This document shows, piece by piece, positions 35,563 to 44,666 of a stretch of 64,000 nucleotides of DNA; within the stretch, counting starts at the first letter, position 1, and each line of letters opens with the position of its first letter. The notes under the pieces are model-generated. The model was given only the letters and a program-made list of their open reading frames with translations. It was not told the DNA's origin and made no database searches. Source of the stretch: Clostridiales bacterium (GTDB lineage: Bacteria > Bacillota > Clostridia > Christensenellales > Aristaeellaceae); assembly GCA_004557125.1 (NCBI GenBank), contig SFET01000002.1, positions 1 through 64,000 of the forward strand, written 5' to 3'. The position numbers and the translations under genes are program-made.

Positions 35563-36450
35563 CTATAAGTAAGCATTCAGTGCAAGATGAATTGCGTTCG
35601 CGAGGTAAGGCACCGAATTGAGCGCCTGCTGCAGACTGTTGAGATTGTGGCCCACTTCCACAAGAATGGCATGCGCGCCGATGTGCTGGTTGTGGCGGCC
35701 CTGCTTGACGGTGACATTGCGGCACAATCCGGGGAAGCCTGCATTGATTGCGGAGGTGATTTGCTGGGCGAAGGCGAGATTCCCTTCGTAGTCCGCGCGC
35801 TGGCTCTCCGGGTAGTTATCGCCGCGTCCCACCAGTAGCATCAGCTGAGCACAGACCGATCCGTCCGAAGCCTCCACACCGATGGGCAAACCATCGGAAT
35901 AGGCGTCCCGGTGCAGATCGATCACCAGGTCAAGCGTTTCGTCATAGGATTCCAGCAGTTCCAGCGCACGCACGTAGGAGGTGCTGAGATCGTCCTGCTC
36001 GTTGTCCGTCGCATCGTGAATTACGCGATAGCCCAGGTCGGTCAGCGACTCTGCCAGGGCGTCTCCCACGCGCACAACGCTGTGTTGCGGATCGATCGTG
36101 CGCCAGGCTTCCACGGATTCATAGGGGTCTTCGCTGTCCTGTGCGTACGCCTCGTGGGTGTGGGTGTGATAGATCAGTATGGTCTTGCCATTCGATATTG
36201 GCGCGGGGGAAGGCGTGTCCTGGATGACGTCGATCTGCAGCCCCACAGACGCAGCGGAGGCAAAGGCTGAAACCGCCTTTGCCTCTTCGGTCGCCGATAC
36301 CTCGGAAGATGCAGTCCGGGTCGGAACTGCGGCCGTCGGATTGCCGAAGCCCACCTCCTGAATCAGTATGAATGCAAGCACCGCCGCCAGGACGATCACC
36401 GCGAATACCAGCAGCAGATGGGATCCTTTGACGACTTTGAAGCGTATCAT
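35563..36450 (-). CDS. spoIIP: Stage II sporulation protein P
   Basis: A 295-residue protein with one N-terminal helix (about 10-32), a Ser/Ala/Thr linker and the SpoIIP amidase/endopeptidase domain: IYHTHTHEAY (zinc ligands), DLVIDLHRDAYSDG, ILVEVGHNLNSLQQALNSVPYLANAI. With SpoIID and SpoIIM it degrades septal peptidoglycan during engulfment. Length is at the short end for the family. A sigma-E-like promoter lies just upstream. Confidence 0.92.
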   Translation of the reverse strand: MIRFKVVKGSHLLLVFAVIVLAAVLAFILIQEVGFGNPTAAVPTRTASSEVSATEEAKAVSAFASAASVGLQIDVIQDTPSPAPISNGKTILIYHTHTHEAYAQDSEDPYESVEAWRTIDPQHSVVRVGDALAESLTDLGYRVIHDATDNEQDDLSTSYVRALELLESYDETLDLVIDLHRDAYSDGLPIGVEASDGSVCAQLMLLVGRGDNYPESQRADYEGNLAFAQQITSAINAGFPGLCRNVTVKQGRHNQHIGAHAILVEVGHNLNSLQQALNSVPYLANAIHLALNAYL

Positions 36451-36474
36451 TCCTTCACCCCCTCACATTGCTTC

Positions 36475-36503
36475 AATTTATGCTTACCGACTGCGGAATA
36501 GTA
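36475..36503 (-). promoter_or_regulatory. Sigma-E-type promoter of spoIIP
   Basis: Minus strand: TACTATT (36503-36497) matches the -35 consensus KMATATT in six of seven positions, 14-bp spacer, then CATAAATT (36482-36475) matches CATACAHT in seven of eight. It lies 25 nt before the spoIIP ATG. In Bacillus spoIIP is read by sigma-E. Confidence 0.6.
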
Positions 36504-36647
36504 CGCTGTGCGTGGGATTAAAGCAGATTTTGCAGGCAAATGTATCGGTACGCGAATGCAAGCTGCGGTAAAAATGCTGCATCCTGTTCAAAAAAACGAG
36601 GCAAATCCCTGATTTAGATTAAAAATTGCAATATGCGTCAGAATTGC

Positions 36648-36685
36648 TTGCAAATGCAAATAAAGTGGGGTATAATATTTGCATT
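36648..36685 (+). promoter_or_regulatory. Promoter of the RpiR regulator gene with overlapping palindromic operator
   Basis: TTGCAA (36648-36653), 17-bp spacer, TATAAT (36671-36676). A perfect 10-bp inverted repeat, AATGCAAATA (36653-36662) and TATTTGCATT (36676-36685), brackets the spacer and covers the -10. The layout suggests repression of the gene by its own product or another dimeric regulator. Confidence 0.65.
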
Positions 36686-36724
36686 ATCTGATTCCAGATT
36701 ATTCAAATTCGGAGGAAATCATTC

Positions 36725-37591
36725 ATGGATAATGCGCAGGAACTGATCCAGCGGCTGAATCACAGCGGCAAAAAGCTGTCCAAGAGCCATCGCCGGATTG
36801 CGGAGTGCATCGTGACCCACTACGACAAGGTGGTATTTATGACCGCATCAAAGCTCGGCGAATACGTGGGGGTATCCGAATCCACGGTGGTTCGTTTTGC
36901 GGCGGCACTCGGTTACAGCGGCTATCCGCAGCTGCAGAAGGCGCTGCAGGAGCTTTTGCGTCACCGCCTGACCGCATCGCAGCGCTTCGAACTGACCAAT
37001 GATATGGATCACGTGCAGGTGCTGAACAAGGTGCTGAAGGCGGACATTCAAAACATCCGATCCACGCTAGATGAGCTCGATATCGGCTCCTTTGAGCGCG
37101 CCATCGACGCTATCATCCAGGCGCGGCAGATCTATGTCATGGGCTTGCGCTCCTCCGCCCCCATCGCCGAATTCTTCGTGCACTATCTGAAGTTCATCTT
37201 CCCCAATGTGCGCGTGGTCACTTCCGGCGTCAGCGACGTGTTTGAGCAGCTCTCGCGCATTGGAGAGGGGGACCTTCTGATCGGCATCTCCTTCCCGCGC
37301 TATGCATCGCGCTCCATCGAAGCCATGGATTTCGCGCGCAAGCAGGGTGCATCGCTGATTGCCATCACCGACGGCCCGCTTTCGCCGCTCCACTCCACGG
37401 CGGATATCTGCCTGATGGCCAAGAGCGACATGTCGTCCTTTGTGGACTCCTTTGCAGCGCCGCTGTCGCTGATCAACGCGCTGCTGGTTGCTCTGGGCCA
37501 GCGTCGGCGCACAGAGGTCTCGGAGTATTTCAACAAAATGGAGCGCATCTGGGCAGAATACGACGTGTATCTGGCCAAGAATGCGGAATAA
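36725..37591 (+). CDS. MurR/RpiR family transcriptional regulator
   Basis: A 288-residue regulator: N-terminal HTH_6 domain (about 1-80; LSKSHRRIAECIVTHYDKV, VSESTVVRFAAALGYSGYPQLQ) and a C-terminal SIS sugar-phosphate-binding domain (about 120-260; IYVMGLRSSAPIAEFFVHYL, LLIGISFPRYASRSIEAMDFAR). Members sense phosphosugars. It precedes a flavoprotein gene by 12 nt and probably forms an operon with it and nrdG. A palindrome in its promoter hints at autoregulation. Confidence 0.9.
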   Translation: MDNAQELIQRLNHSGKKLSKSHRRIAECIVTHYDKVVFMTASKLGEYVGVSESTVVRFAAALGYSGYPQLQKALQELLRHRLTASQRFELTNDMDHVQVLNKVLKADIQNIRSTLDELDIGSFERAIDAIIQARQIYVMGLRSSAPIAEFFVHYLKFIFPNVRVVTSGVSDVFEQLSRIGEGDLLIGISFPRYASRSIEAMDFARKQGASLIAITDGPLSPLHSTADICLMAKSDMSSFVDSFAAPLSLINALLVALGQRRRTEVSEYFNKMERIWAEYDVYLAKNAE

Positions 37592-37603
37592 AGCATTGGA
37601 GAT

Positions 37604-38863
37604 ATGAATATGAACGCCAAAAAGGTTCTGGTGATTGGCGGAGGCGCAGCCGGCATGCTGGCTGCGCTCTTTGCAGCGAGGGGCGGCGCGTCGGTTGTGC
37701 TGCTCGAGCGGAATGAAAAGCTGGGCAAGAAGCTGTACATCACGGGGAAGGGGCGCTGCAACCTGACCAATACGGCCGATCCGGAGAATTTTCAGCGGTC
37801 AATCGTGCGCAATCCGCGCTTCCTGTACGCTGCATTTGCAAACTTTGACAACCGCGATATGATGGATCTGATGGAGCAGCTGGGCGTGCCGCTGAAGGTG
37901 GAGCGTGGCAACCGGGTGTATCCGGTGTCGGATCATGCCAGCGACGTTACGAATGCCCTGCGGCGCGAACTGGAGCGCATGGGCGTGGAAATCCGCTATG
38001 GCGCACGGGTTGAACATCTCATCCTGACGGACAGTGCATGCCGCGGCGCAGTGCTGGAGAGTGGCGAACGCATTCCTGCGGATGCAGTGATTCTCTGCAC
38101 AGGCGGCGCAAGCTATCCGCTGACGGGTTCCACCGGGGACGGCTATGCCCTCGCACAGGAGGCCGGCCACAGTGTGCAGAAGCCGCTGCCCGCACTGGTG
38201 CCCATCGAAACGAAGGAGAGCTGGCCCTCCACGCTGTCCGGACTCTCGCTGAAGAACGTGGCACTGCGCGCGTGGAAGTCCGGCGGCAAAAAGAAAAAGT
38301 ACTTCTTTGATGAGCAGGGCGAAATGCTCTTTACCCACTTTGGCGTGAGCGGGCCACTGGTACTGACCCTGTCCAGCTACATGCCGGAGGATCTCTCCGA
38401 CGTGCGCATGGCCATCGATCTGAAGCCGGCGCTGGATGCGGAGACGCTGGATGCGCGGCTGCTGCGGGACTTCCAGGCGCTCTCGCGCAAGCAGCTGACC
38501 GCTGTCATGGACGGCCTTACCCCGCACAACCTCGGCCAGCAGATCCTGTTGTTGGCGAAAATCTCTCCTCAGACGCCGGTCAACAGCGTGACCCAGGCAC
38601 AGCGTGCAACCATTCTGCAGCTGCTCAAGGAGCTTCCGCTGACACCGAAGCGGCTGCGTGGCTTTGAAGAGGCCATCGTCACCCGCGGCGGCGTAACCGT
38701 GCGCGAGGTCAATCCCTCTACGATGGAGTCAAAGTGCGCATCTGGCCTGTACTTTGCGGGGGAATTGCTGGATCTGGATGCACACACCGGCGGCTACAAC
38801 CTGCAGATTGCATTCTCGACGGGCGCACTGGCCGGTCGAAGTGCCGCGGAGGTGGAGAAATGA
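37604..38863 (+). CDS. BaiN/HI0933-family FAD-dependent oxidoreductase
   Basis: A 419-residue flavoprotein: FAD-binding VIGGGAAGMLAALFAARGG at the N-terminus, KLGKKLYITGKGRCNLTN (family signature), ILCTGGASYPLTGSTGDGY, and the C-terminal TRGGVTVREVNPSTMES and GGYNLQIAFSTGALAG. The group includes BaiN and many proteins with no assigned reaction. The start overlaps no other gene and the end overlaps nrdG by 4 nt. Its substrate cannot be told. Confidence 0.9.
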   Translation: MNMNAKKVLVIGGGAAGMLAALFAARGGASVVLLERNEKLGKKLYITGKGRCNLTNTADPENFQRSIVRNPRFLYAAFANFDNRDMMDLMEQLGVPLKVERGNRVYPVSDHASDVTNALRRELERMGVEIRYGARVEHLILTDSACRGAVLESGERIPADAVILCTGGASYPLTGSTGDGYALAQEAGHSVQKPLPALVPIETKESWPSTLSGLSLKNVALRAWKSGGKKKKYFFDEQGEMLFTHFGVSGPLVLTLSSYMPEDLSDVRMAIDLKPALDAETLDARLLRDFQALSRKQLTAVMDGLTPHNLGQQILLLAKISPQTPVNSVTQAQRATILQLLKELPLTPKRLRGFEEAIVTRGGVTVREVNPSTMESKCASGLYFAGELLDLDAHTGGYNLQIAFSTGALAGRSAAEVEK

Positions 38864-39351
38864 AGCTGCGCATTGCGGGAACTGTGAACGATTCCATCGT
38901 GGATGGTCCCGGATTGCGCTACGCCGTATTCACACAGGGCTGTCCGCACGACTGCCCCGGCTGCCACAATCCCCAGACCCACGATTTTTCCGGGGGAAAA
39001 GATATCGATACGAGTGAGATCCTCGCACAAATCCGCAAGAATCCGCTGCTGGACGGCCTGACGCTGACCGGTGGCGAACCCTTCTGCCAGTGTACGGCCT
39101 GTATTGCGCTTGCGCAGGGTGCCCATGCTCATGGATTGAACGTCTGGTGTTACAGCGGCTACACCTTTGAGGAACTGATCAACGGCAAAGCGGAATGGCG
39201 CTTGCTCCTTCAGAACATCGATATGCTCGTGGACGGCCCGTTTCTTCTGGAAAAGCGCAGTCTGGACTGTCGCTTTCGCGGCTCCTCCAACCAGCGTCTG
39301 ATCGACGTTCCCAAATCACTGATGGCCAACAGAGCAATCGAGTGGGTGTGA
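38860..39351 (+). CDS. nrdG: Anaerobic ribonucleotide reductase activating protein
   Basis: A 163-residue radical SAM activase: DGPGLRYAVFTQGCPHDCPGCHNP (cluster-binding CxxxCxxC), LTLTGGEPFCQ, and the short C-terminal part typical of NrdG. It makes the glycyl radical of NrdD. nrdD itself is not in this window. The start ATG 38860 overlaps the flavoprotein stop by 4 nt. Confidence 0.9.
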   Translation: MKLRIAGTVNDSIVDGPGLRYAVFTQGCPHDCPGCHNPQTHDFSGGKDIDTSEILAQIRKNPLLDGLTLTGGEPFCQCTACIALAQGAHAHGLNVWCYSGYTFEELINGKAEWRLLLQNIDMLVDGPFLLEKRSLDCRFRGSSNQRLIDVPKSLMANRAIEWV

Positions 39352-39390
39352 GTGAGCAATATAAAAGGTAAATCGGTGTACAAACGCAAG

Positions 39391-39440
39391 AATAGACCGA
39401 AGTCTTTTATAGACTTCGGTCTATTCCGACCAGAGTCGGT
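39391..39440. terminator. Palindromic terminator, copy A of a repeated element
   Basis: A 35-bp palindrome (39391-39425): 15-bp perfect arms, AATAGACCGAAGTCT and AGACTTCGGTCTATT, around TTTAT. A second small hairpin (CCGAC-CAGA-GTCGG, 39426-39439) and a T-rich run follow. It lies between the convergent nrdG and spoVK-like genes. The same arms occur at 62481-62515. Confidence 0.85.
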
Positions 39441-40577
39441 TTATTTTTCACTCTTCTGGAACTCGCGCAGTGCTTCGATGGCCTCCTGCGTGTGGCGCTC
39501 CATCTCCTTGCGATCCGCTTCAGCCTTGGCAAGCTGGGTATCGGAAGCCCGAGTAGCGATCACGTCGGCCTCGGTGATGGTCATCAGGGCATCCTTGTCC
39601 AGTTCGACCTGCGAGGAGAGACGATTTGCCTGCTCCACCAGTAGCTTTTCGAAGATGTTGCGGATTCCGCGCGCATTGCCAAAGGCGATGGAACTGGTAT
39701 TGGAATCCTCAATATAGCTGCGAACCGCATCCCTTGCGGCATCCTCCAGCACATACTGGCCCTTTTTGAGCTGCAAATCCAGGATCGCCATCATCTCATC
39801 CACGTTGTAATCGTCGAAGTGCAGGTAGCGATTGAAGCGGGATTCCAGCCCGGGATTGGAGTGAATGAACTGATCCATCAGTCCATCGTAGCCTGCGACG
39901 ATGACAACGAGATCCTCGCGGTGATCCTCCATTGCCTTCAGCAGCGTATTGATGGCTTCCAGACCGAAGTCGTTTTCTGATTTGGAATTCAAGCTGTATG
40001 CCTCGTCGATGAAGAGCACGCCGCCCAGCGCGCTTTCGATGACCTTCATCGTCTTGGTCGCCGTCTGACCCACATAGCCCGCGACCAGGCCGGAGCGATC
40101 CACCTCCACCAGTTGCCCCTTGGAGAGGATGCCCAGCGAACGGTAGATGCGGGCCATCAGGCGGGCGATTGTGGTCTTGCCGGTGCCAGGATTTCCGGAA
40201 AAGACCATGTGCAGCGACATGTCCACCGATTTCAGGCCGTGTTCCTTGCGCAGCTTGTGCACAGTGACCATGTTGATCAGGTTGTTGACCTCGCGCTTGA
40301 CGCCATCCAAACCGATCAGCGCATTCAGCTCCGCCTTCAGATCCTCGATATTCTCCACGGGCGGCACATCTTCGGCTGCATCCTGCGACGGTGCCTGTGC
40401 TGCCTGCGGCTTTGGCGCCTCTTTCACGGGTGCGGTATGGTTTTCAGTTGTTTTGGGTGCAGCCGGCTGCGCGGGAGCACCCCAAAAATCATCTGCCACA
40501 CGGCGCATATTGTTTTGAATCAGCGTCTCGATGACATCCAGCTGCGTGCGGATGATTTCATCGCGCTTATCCTCCAT
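39441..40577 (-). CDS. CbxX/CfqX-type AAA ATPase, SpoVK-like
   Basis: A 378-residue protein: a short N-part, a Pro/Ala/Lys-rich linker (about 35-85), and one AAA domain with Walker A FSGNPGTGKTTIARLMA, pore region GYVGQTATKT, Walker B GGVLFIDEAYSL and sensor 2-like GNARGIRNIFEKLL. This family includes SpoVK of Bacillus and red-type rubisco activases; the sporulating context suggests the former. I chose the ATG at 40577, preceded by AAAGGAG, not the longer frame from 40673. The start fits the family better. Confidence 0.88.
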   Translation of the reverse strand: MEDKRDEIIRTQLDVIETLIQNNMRRVADDFWGAPAQPAAPKTTENHTAPVKEAPKPQAAQAPSQDAAEDVPPVENIEDLKAELNALIGLDGVKREVNNLINMVTVHKLRKEHGLKSVDMSLHMVFSGNPGTGKTTIARLMARIYRSLGILSKGQLVEVDRSGLVAGYVGQTATKTMKVIESALGGVLFIDEAYSLNSKSENDFGLEAINTLLKAMEDHREDLVVIVAGYDGLMDQFIHSNPGLESRFNRYLHFDDYNVDEMMAILDLQLKKGQYVLEDAARDAVRSYIEDSNTSSIAFGNARGIRNIFEKLLVEQANRLSSQVELDKDALMTITEADVIATRASDTQLAKAEADRKEMERHTQEAIEALREFQKSEK

Positions 40578-40713
40578 GCGATCAACTCCTTTGATTTCCA
40601 GACCATTCACATCATTATAGCACGTCCATCTTTTCTTGTACAGCAAATCGCGGTTGCATACCTGCAGTTTCATCCATTTCTTGCTGTCGGTACAGCCAAT
40701 TCTTCAACAAAAG

Positions 40714-40739
40714 AAGCCGGACAGTCTCCTGTCCGGCTT
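40714..40739 (-). terminator. Terminator of the glgCDA operon
   Basis: An 11-bp stem (AAGCCGGACAG and CTGTCCGGCTT) with a 4-nt loop; on the minus strand it is followed by a T-rich stretch (CTTTTG). It lies 13 nt after glgA. Confidence 0.75.
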
Positions 40740-40751
40740 GGAATCAGATGC

Positions 40752-42203
40752 TTACTTGGCTTCCGTCTCGCCCAAAGCCTTCTTGTAAAGCTCCAGATAG
40801 GTCTGCGCGGAGCGATCCCAACCGTACTGACCCTTCATTGCGCGCTTTGCAAGGCTGTTGAAGGTGATGCGGTTCTCCCTGTACATCCGCACTGCCTGCT
40901 CAATTACGTGCAGCATGTCGTGTGCATTGTAATTGAGGAAGGTGAAGCCGTTTCCGTCACCGGTGTACTCGTTGTATGCCAGCACCGTGTCGCGGAGGCC
41001 GCCGGTTTCGCGCGTGATGGGCAACGTGCCGTAGCGCAGCGCGATAAGCTGCGACAGTCCGCAAGGCTCAAACATGGAGGGCATCAGGAACAGATCGCAT
41101 GCGCCATAGATCTTGTGCGCCAGGGCATTGTTCATCTGGAAGCAGGCTGCAAACTGGCCGGAATACTTCCACTGGGCCCAGCTGAACAGATCCACGTACT
41201 TGCTTTCGCCCATGCCCAGCACGACGACCTGCGCGCCGGTGTTCATGATGGGCTCAAACACGCACTCCACCAGATCCAGGCCCTTCTGGCCCGACAGGCG
41301 GCTCACCATGCCGATCATCGGAATGTCCGGATCGACCGTGAGGCCCAGTTCCTTCTGGAGCAGCAGCTTGTTCTTGACCTTCTCATCGAAGGTGTCGGCG
41401 GTGTAGTGGTTTTCGATCATCGGATCGGTCTCAGGATCGTAGTCGGTGGTATCGATGCCGTTGAGGATGCCGCAGAGGTGATCCAGGCGGGAACGGAGCA
41501 GTCCGTCCAGGCGCTCGCCGTAGTAGGCGGTCTGAATTTCCTGGGCGTAGGTGGGGCTGACGGTGTTGATCTCATCCGCATAGACGAGGCCTCCCTTCAT
41601 ATAGGAACACATGCCGTAGAACTCCAGACTATCGCTGGTGTAGGCAAGGCTGCCCAATCCCAGCATCTCCTCGACGAAATCGATGGGGAAGATGCCCTGG
41701 AACTTCAGGTTGTGGATGGTGTAGACGGTCTTGATGTTCTTGTATACGCCCAAGCTGTTGTACTGAATCTTGAGCATCACAGGGATCAGGCCGGTCTGCC
41801 AGTCGTTGCAGTGCAGCACATCCGGAATGAAGTCGATCTTCGGAAGTGCCTCCAGCACAGCGCGGCAGAAGTAGGCATACCGCTCGCCCTCATCCGTGCC
41901 GGAGCCGTAGACGTAGTCGCGGCCAAAGTACTGCTCGTTATCCACGAAGTAGAAGGTCACGCCGCAATACTCCAGCTGGAAGATGCCCACGTACTGTTTG
42001 CGCCAGCCGAGATCGACATAGAAATTGAGGAGCTCCGTCGCCTGTTCGCGCCACTTGGAATCCATGGTCTTGTACAGGGGCAGAATGACGCGCACGTCGG
42101 CCCCGGTCTTGATCAGCTCCTTGGGCAGCGCGCCCACAACGTCCGCAAGGCCGCCCGTCTTGATGAAGGGCACGCATTCGGATGCGGCAAAGAGAATTTT
42201 CAT
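40752..42203 (-). CDS. glgA: Glycogen synthase (ADP-glucose)
   Basis: A 483-residue GT5 synthase: N-terminal KILFAASECVPFIKTGGLADVVG with the ADP-glucose-binding K-T-G-G-L motif, NDWQTGLIP, MVSRLSGQKGLDL and the C-terminal PSMFEPCGLSQLIALRYGTLP. It extends alpha-1,4-glucan chains. Third gene of the operon after glgC and glgD, 24 nt downstream. Confidence 0.97.
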   Translation of the reverse strand: MKILFAASECVPFIKTGGLADVVGALPKELIKTGADVRVILPLYKTMDSKWREQATELLNFYVDLGWRKQYVGIFQLEYCGVTFYFVDNEQYFGRDYVYGSGTDEGERYAYFCRAVLEALPKIDFIPDVLHCNDWQTGLIPVMLKIQYNSLGVYKNIKTVYTIHNLKFQGIFPIDFVEEMLGLGSLAYTSDSLEFYGMCSYMKGGLVYADEINTVSPTYAQEIQTAYYGERLDGLLRSRLDHLCGILNGIDTTDYDPETDPMIENHYTADTFDEKVKNKLLLQKELGLTVDPDIPMIGMVSRLSGQKGLDLVECVFEPIMNTGAQVVVLGMGESKYVDLFSWAQWKYSGQFAACFQMNNALAHKIYGACDLFLMPSMFEPCGLSQLIALRYGTLPITRETGGLRDTVLAYNEYTGDGNGFTFLNYNAHDMLHVIEQAVRMYRENRITFNSLAKRAMKGQYGWDRSAQTYLELYKKALGETEAK

Positions 42204-42227
42204 GGTCAGAACCTCCTGGTGGGTCGT

Positions 42228-43364
42228 TTAGAGGGTTACGTTCTTGCCGATGACGATGGGATACTGGCGCTGGCCGATCAGGCGTCCATGTGCGCGCACG
42301 GTGACGGCCTTGTCGAGAATGACGTCCTCCATCTCGACGTCCTCCTCAATGTAGCTGTCCTGCATGATGATGCAGTCCTTCAGCTTCGCACCGCGGCCGA
42401 CATGCACGCCACGGAAGAGCACGCAGTTCTCCACGCTGCCTTCGATCACACAGCCGTCGGCCACCAGGGAATTCTTGACATCTGCGCCGCTGCGATAGAG
42501 GGCCGGAGCGTCGTCGCGGGTCTTGGTGTACACCGGATGGGTGCCGAAGAGCTCCTTGCGCACGTCGTGGCGCAGCAGATCCATGTTGAACTTAAAGAAG
42601 CCTTTGATGGTCTCGATGCGGCGATAGTAGCCGTCGAACTCGTAGCCCATGATCTTCAGCGCGCCAGAGTTGATGTAGGGACGCAGAACCTCGGCCTCCA
42701 GATCCTTCACACCGCGAGCGATCGCCTGGTCGATCAAGTGGATCAGCAGCGTGCGCTTGATGATGAAGCAGTCCATGTTGAGGTTCGGATAGTTCGCCGC
42801 GTTCGGATTGACCTCGATGTCCTCGATGGTCTTGTCCTCGCCGACCTTGAGATAGCAGTGGTTGCCGTCGGAGGAGCGGGAGAACTCCAGGTGCTCCGGA
42901 CGAACCTTGATGTACATCATCGTGACGTCCGCCTTGGACTTGACGTGCTGCTCGATCATCGGCTCGAAGGAGGTGTTGCAGACGTAGTTGCTGTTGGTGA
43001 CGATGACGTACTGCTGTCGGGAGCGGCGCAGATAATCGAAGTTCGCACGCAGCGCCTCGATGATGCCGGAATACTCGCCGGCGTTTTCGCGGGTGAGGAA
43101 TGGCGGCTGAATGAACAGGCCATTGTTGCGGGTGTGCAGATCCCACTCCTTGCCGGAGCCCAAGTGATCCATCAGGGAATGATAGTTCTTCTGCACGATG
43201 ACGCCCACATTGCGAACGCCGGAATTGACCAGGTTCGACAGGGTGAAGTCAATGATGCGGTAGCGGCCGGCGACCGGAAGCGCGGCAACTGCGCGGTTGG
43301 TGGTGAGCTCGCGAAGGTTCAGATTGTCCTTGGAGGTGTAGACAATGCCCATTACATCGTTCAT
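42228..43364 (-). CDS. glgD: Glucose-1-phosphate adenylyltransferase subunit GlgD
   Basis: A 378-residue GlgC-like protein. It has the nucleotidyltransferase fold and the left-handed beta-helix C-terminus but lacks the intact GGxGxRL active-site loop, which reads RELTTNRAVAALPVAG at that place; this is the GlgD pattern. GlgD forms a hetero-oligomer with GlgC and is mostly regulatory. It directly abuts glgC with no gap. Confidence 0.95.
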   Translation of the reverse strand: MNDVMGIVYTSKDNLNLRELTTNRAVAALPVAGRYRIIDFTLSNLVNSGVRNVGVIVQKNYHSLMDHLGSGKEWDLHTRNNGLFIQPPFLTRENAGEYSGIIEALRANFDYLRRSRQQYVIVTNSNYVCNTSFEPMIEQHVKSKADVTMMYIKVRPEHLEFSRSSDGNHCYLKVGEDKTIEDIEVNPNAANYPNLNMDCFIIKRTLLIHLIDQAIARGVKDLEAEVLRPYINSGALKIMGYEFDGYYRRIETIKGFFKFNMDLLRHDVRKELFGTHPVYTKTRDDAPALYRSGADVKNSLVADGCVIEGSVENCVLFRGVHVGRGAKLKDCIIMQDSYIEEDVEMEDVILDKAVTVRAHGRLIGQRQYPIVIGKNVTL

Positions 43365-44561
43365 TTATTCGGCCTCCCTTCCGGAGATTACGCTGTTGTC
43401 GATCTGTTCGCCCGCGCGAACCGCATAGTTTTCAGGCAGGACGGTATCCTGGCCCACGAGCGCGATGTCTCCCTCGGGCTCGCCGACGATGCAGCCCTTG
43501 CTGATGACGCAGTTTTCGGATACGATGGAGCGGCGAACCACGGCGCCCGCCTCGATGCGGGTTCCGGGCATGATGACGCTGTCCTCGACGGTGGCGCCCT
43601 CAGCGACCTCGACGCCGGCAAAGAGCACGCTACCCTCGACGTTTCCGAACACCTCGCAGCCCTCTGCAATCATGCTGCGCTCCACCTTTGCGCTGTCGCC
43701 AATGTAGTGCGGCGGCATCACGGGCGAGCGGGCGTAGATGCTCCAGCGGTCGTCGGTGAGATCAAACTCCGGCGGAACCTTCAGCAGATCCATGTTCGCC
43801 TCCCAGAGGCTGGCGATGGTTCCGACGTCCTTCCAGTAGTCGGTGAAGCGATAGGCCAGCATCACGCGGCCATCGTTCAGCATCTTCGGAATGATGTTCT
43901 TGCCGAAGTCGTTCTTGGAATTGGGATCGTTCTCATCATCGATGAGGTACTGGCGCAGCAGCTTCCAGGTGAAGATGTACACGCCCATGGAGGCCAGGTT
44001 GCTCTTGGGTACCTTCGGCTTCTCCTCGAATTCGATGATGTGATCCTGCTCGTCGATGTTCATGATGCCGAAGGACGAGGCGACCTCCATCGGCACGGGA
44101 CGCACGGCGATGGTGACATCCGCGCCGCCGTTGATGTGGGCCTCCAGCATCTTATTGTAGTCCATCTTGTAGATATGGTCGCCGGAGAGGATGAGCACGT
44201 ACTCCGGGTCATACTGCTCGATGAAGCTGATGTTCTGATAGATGGCGTTCGCGGTGCCGCGATACCATTCGCCGCTCTTGGCCTTCATGTAGGGCGGCAG
44301 AACGAACACGCCGCCGCTGGAGAGGTCCAGATCCCAGGGGGCGCCGTTGCCGATGTAGCGGTTCAGCTCCAGGGGCTGGTACTGCGTCAGCACGCCGACG
44401 GTATCGATGTGGGAATTTGCGCAGTTGGAGAGGGGAAAGTCAATGATGCGGAACTTTCCACCAAAGGGGACGGCGGGTTTGGCCATGACCTTGGTCAACA
44501 GGCCGAGACGGCTGCCCTGGCCTCCGGCCAGCAGCATTGCGATGCATTTCTTTTTGATCAC
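43365..44561 (-). CDS. glgC: Glucose-1-phosphate adenylyltransferase
   Basis: A 398-residue enzyme: LAGGQGSRLGLLTKVMAKPAVPFGG (pyrophosphorylase signature and allosteric site), FRIIDFPLSNCANS, YVLILSGDHIYKMDY, GVYIFTWKLL and the beta-helix C-terminus. It makes ADP-glucose, the committed step of glycogen synthesis. First gene of glgC-glgD-glgA. Confidence 0.97.
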   Translation of the reverse strand: MIKKKCIAMLLAGGQGSRLGLLTKVMAKPAVPFGGKFRIIDFPLSNCANSHIDTVGVLTQYQPLELNRYIGNGAPWDLDLSSGGVFVLPPYMKAKSGEWYRGTANAIYQNISFIEQYDPEYVLILSGDHIYKMDYNKMLEAHINGGADVTIAVRPVPMEVASSFGIMNIDEQDHIIEFEEKPKVPKSNLASMGVYIFTWKLLRQYLIDDENDPNSKNDFGKNIIPKMLNDGRVMLAYRFTDYWKDVGTIASLWEANMDLLKVPPEFDLTDDRWSIYARSPVMPPHYIGDSAKVERSMIAEGCEVFGNVEGSVLFAGVEVAEGATVEDSVIMPGTRIEAGAVVRRSIVSENCVISKGCIVGEPEGDIALVGQDTVLPENYAVRAGEQIDNSVISGREAE

Positions 44562-44666
44562 ATTATCCCTGCTTTCAGTTCGTATTTAAGAATTCCTCTC
44601 GGAAAGCATACGCTTACATATATTATACAATAACTTCGACGAAATTACCAGATGTAAACAAAAAAT

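Noticed and set aside
39961..39972. Third copy of the palindrome arm (AGACCGAAGTCG)
   Set aside because: It lies within the AAA ATPase coding sequence at a conserved protein motif, with no second arm; chance match.
40113..44633. A 1506-codon open frame on the plus strand
   Set aside because: It is antisense to glgA, glgD and glgC, which have clear family motifs; it is rich in Val/His/Leu/Gln as expected of a shadow of G+C-rich codons and matches no domain.
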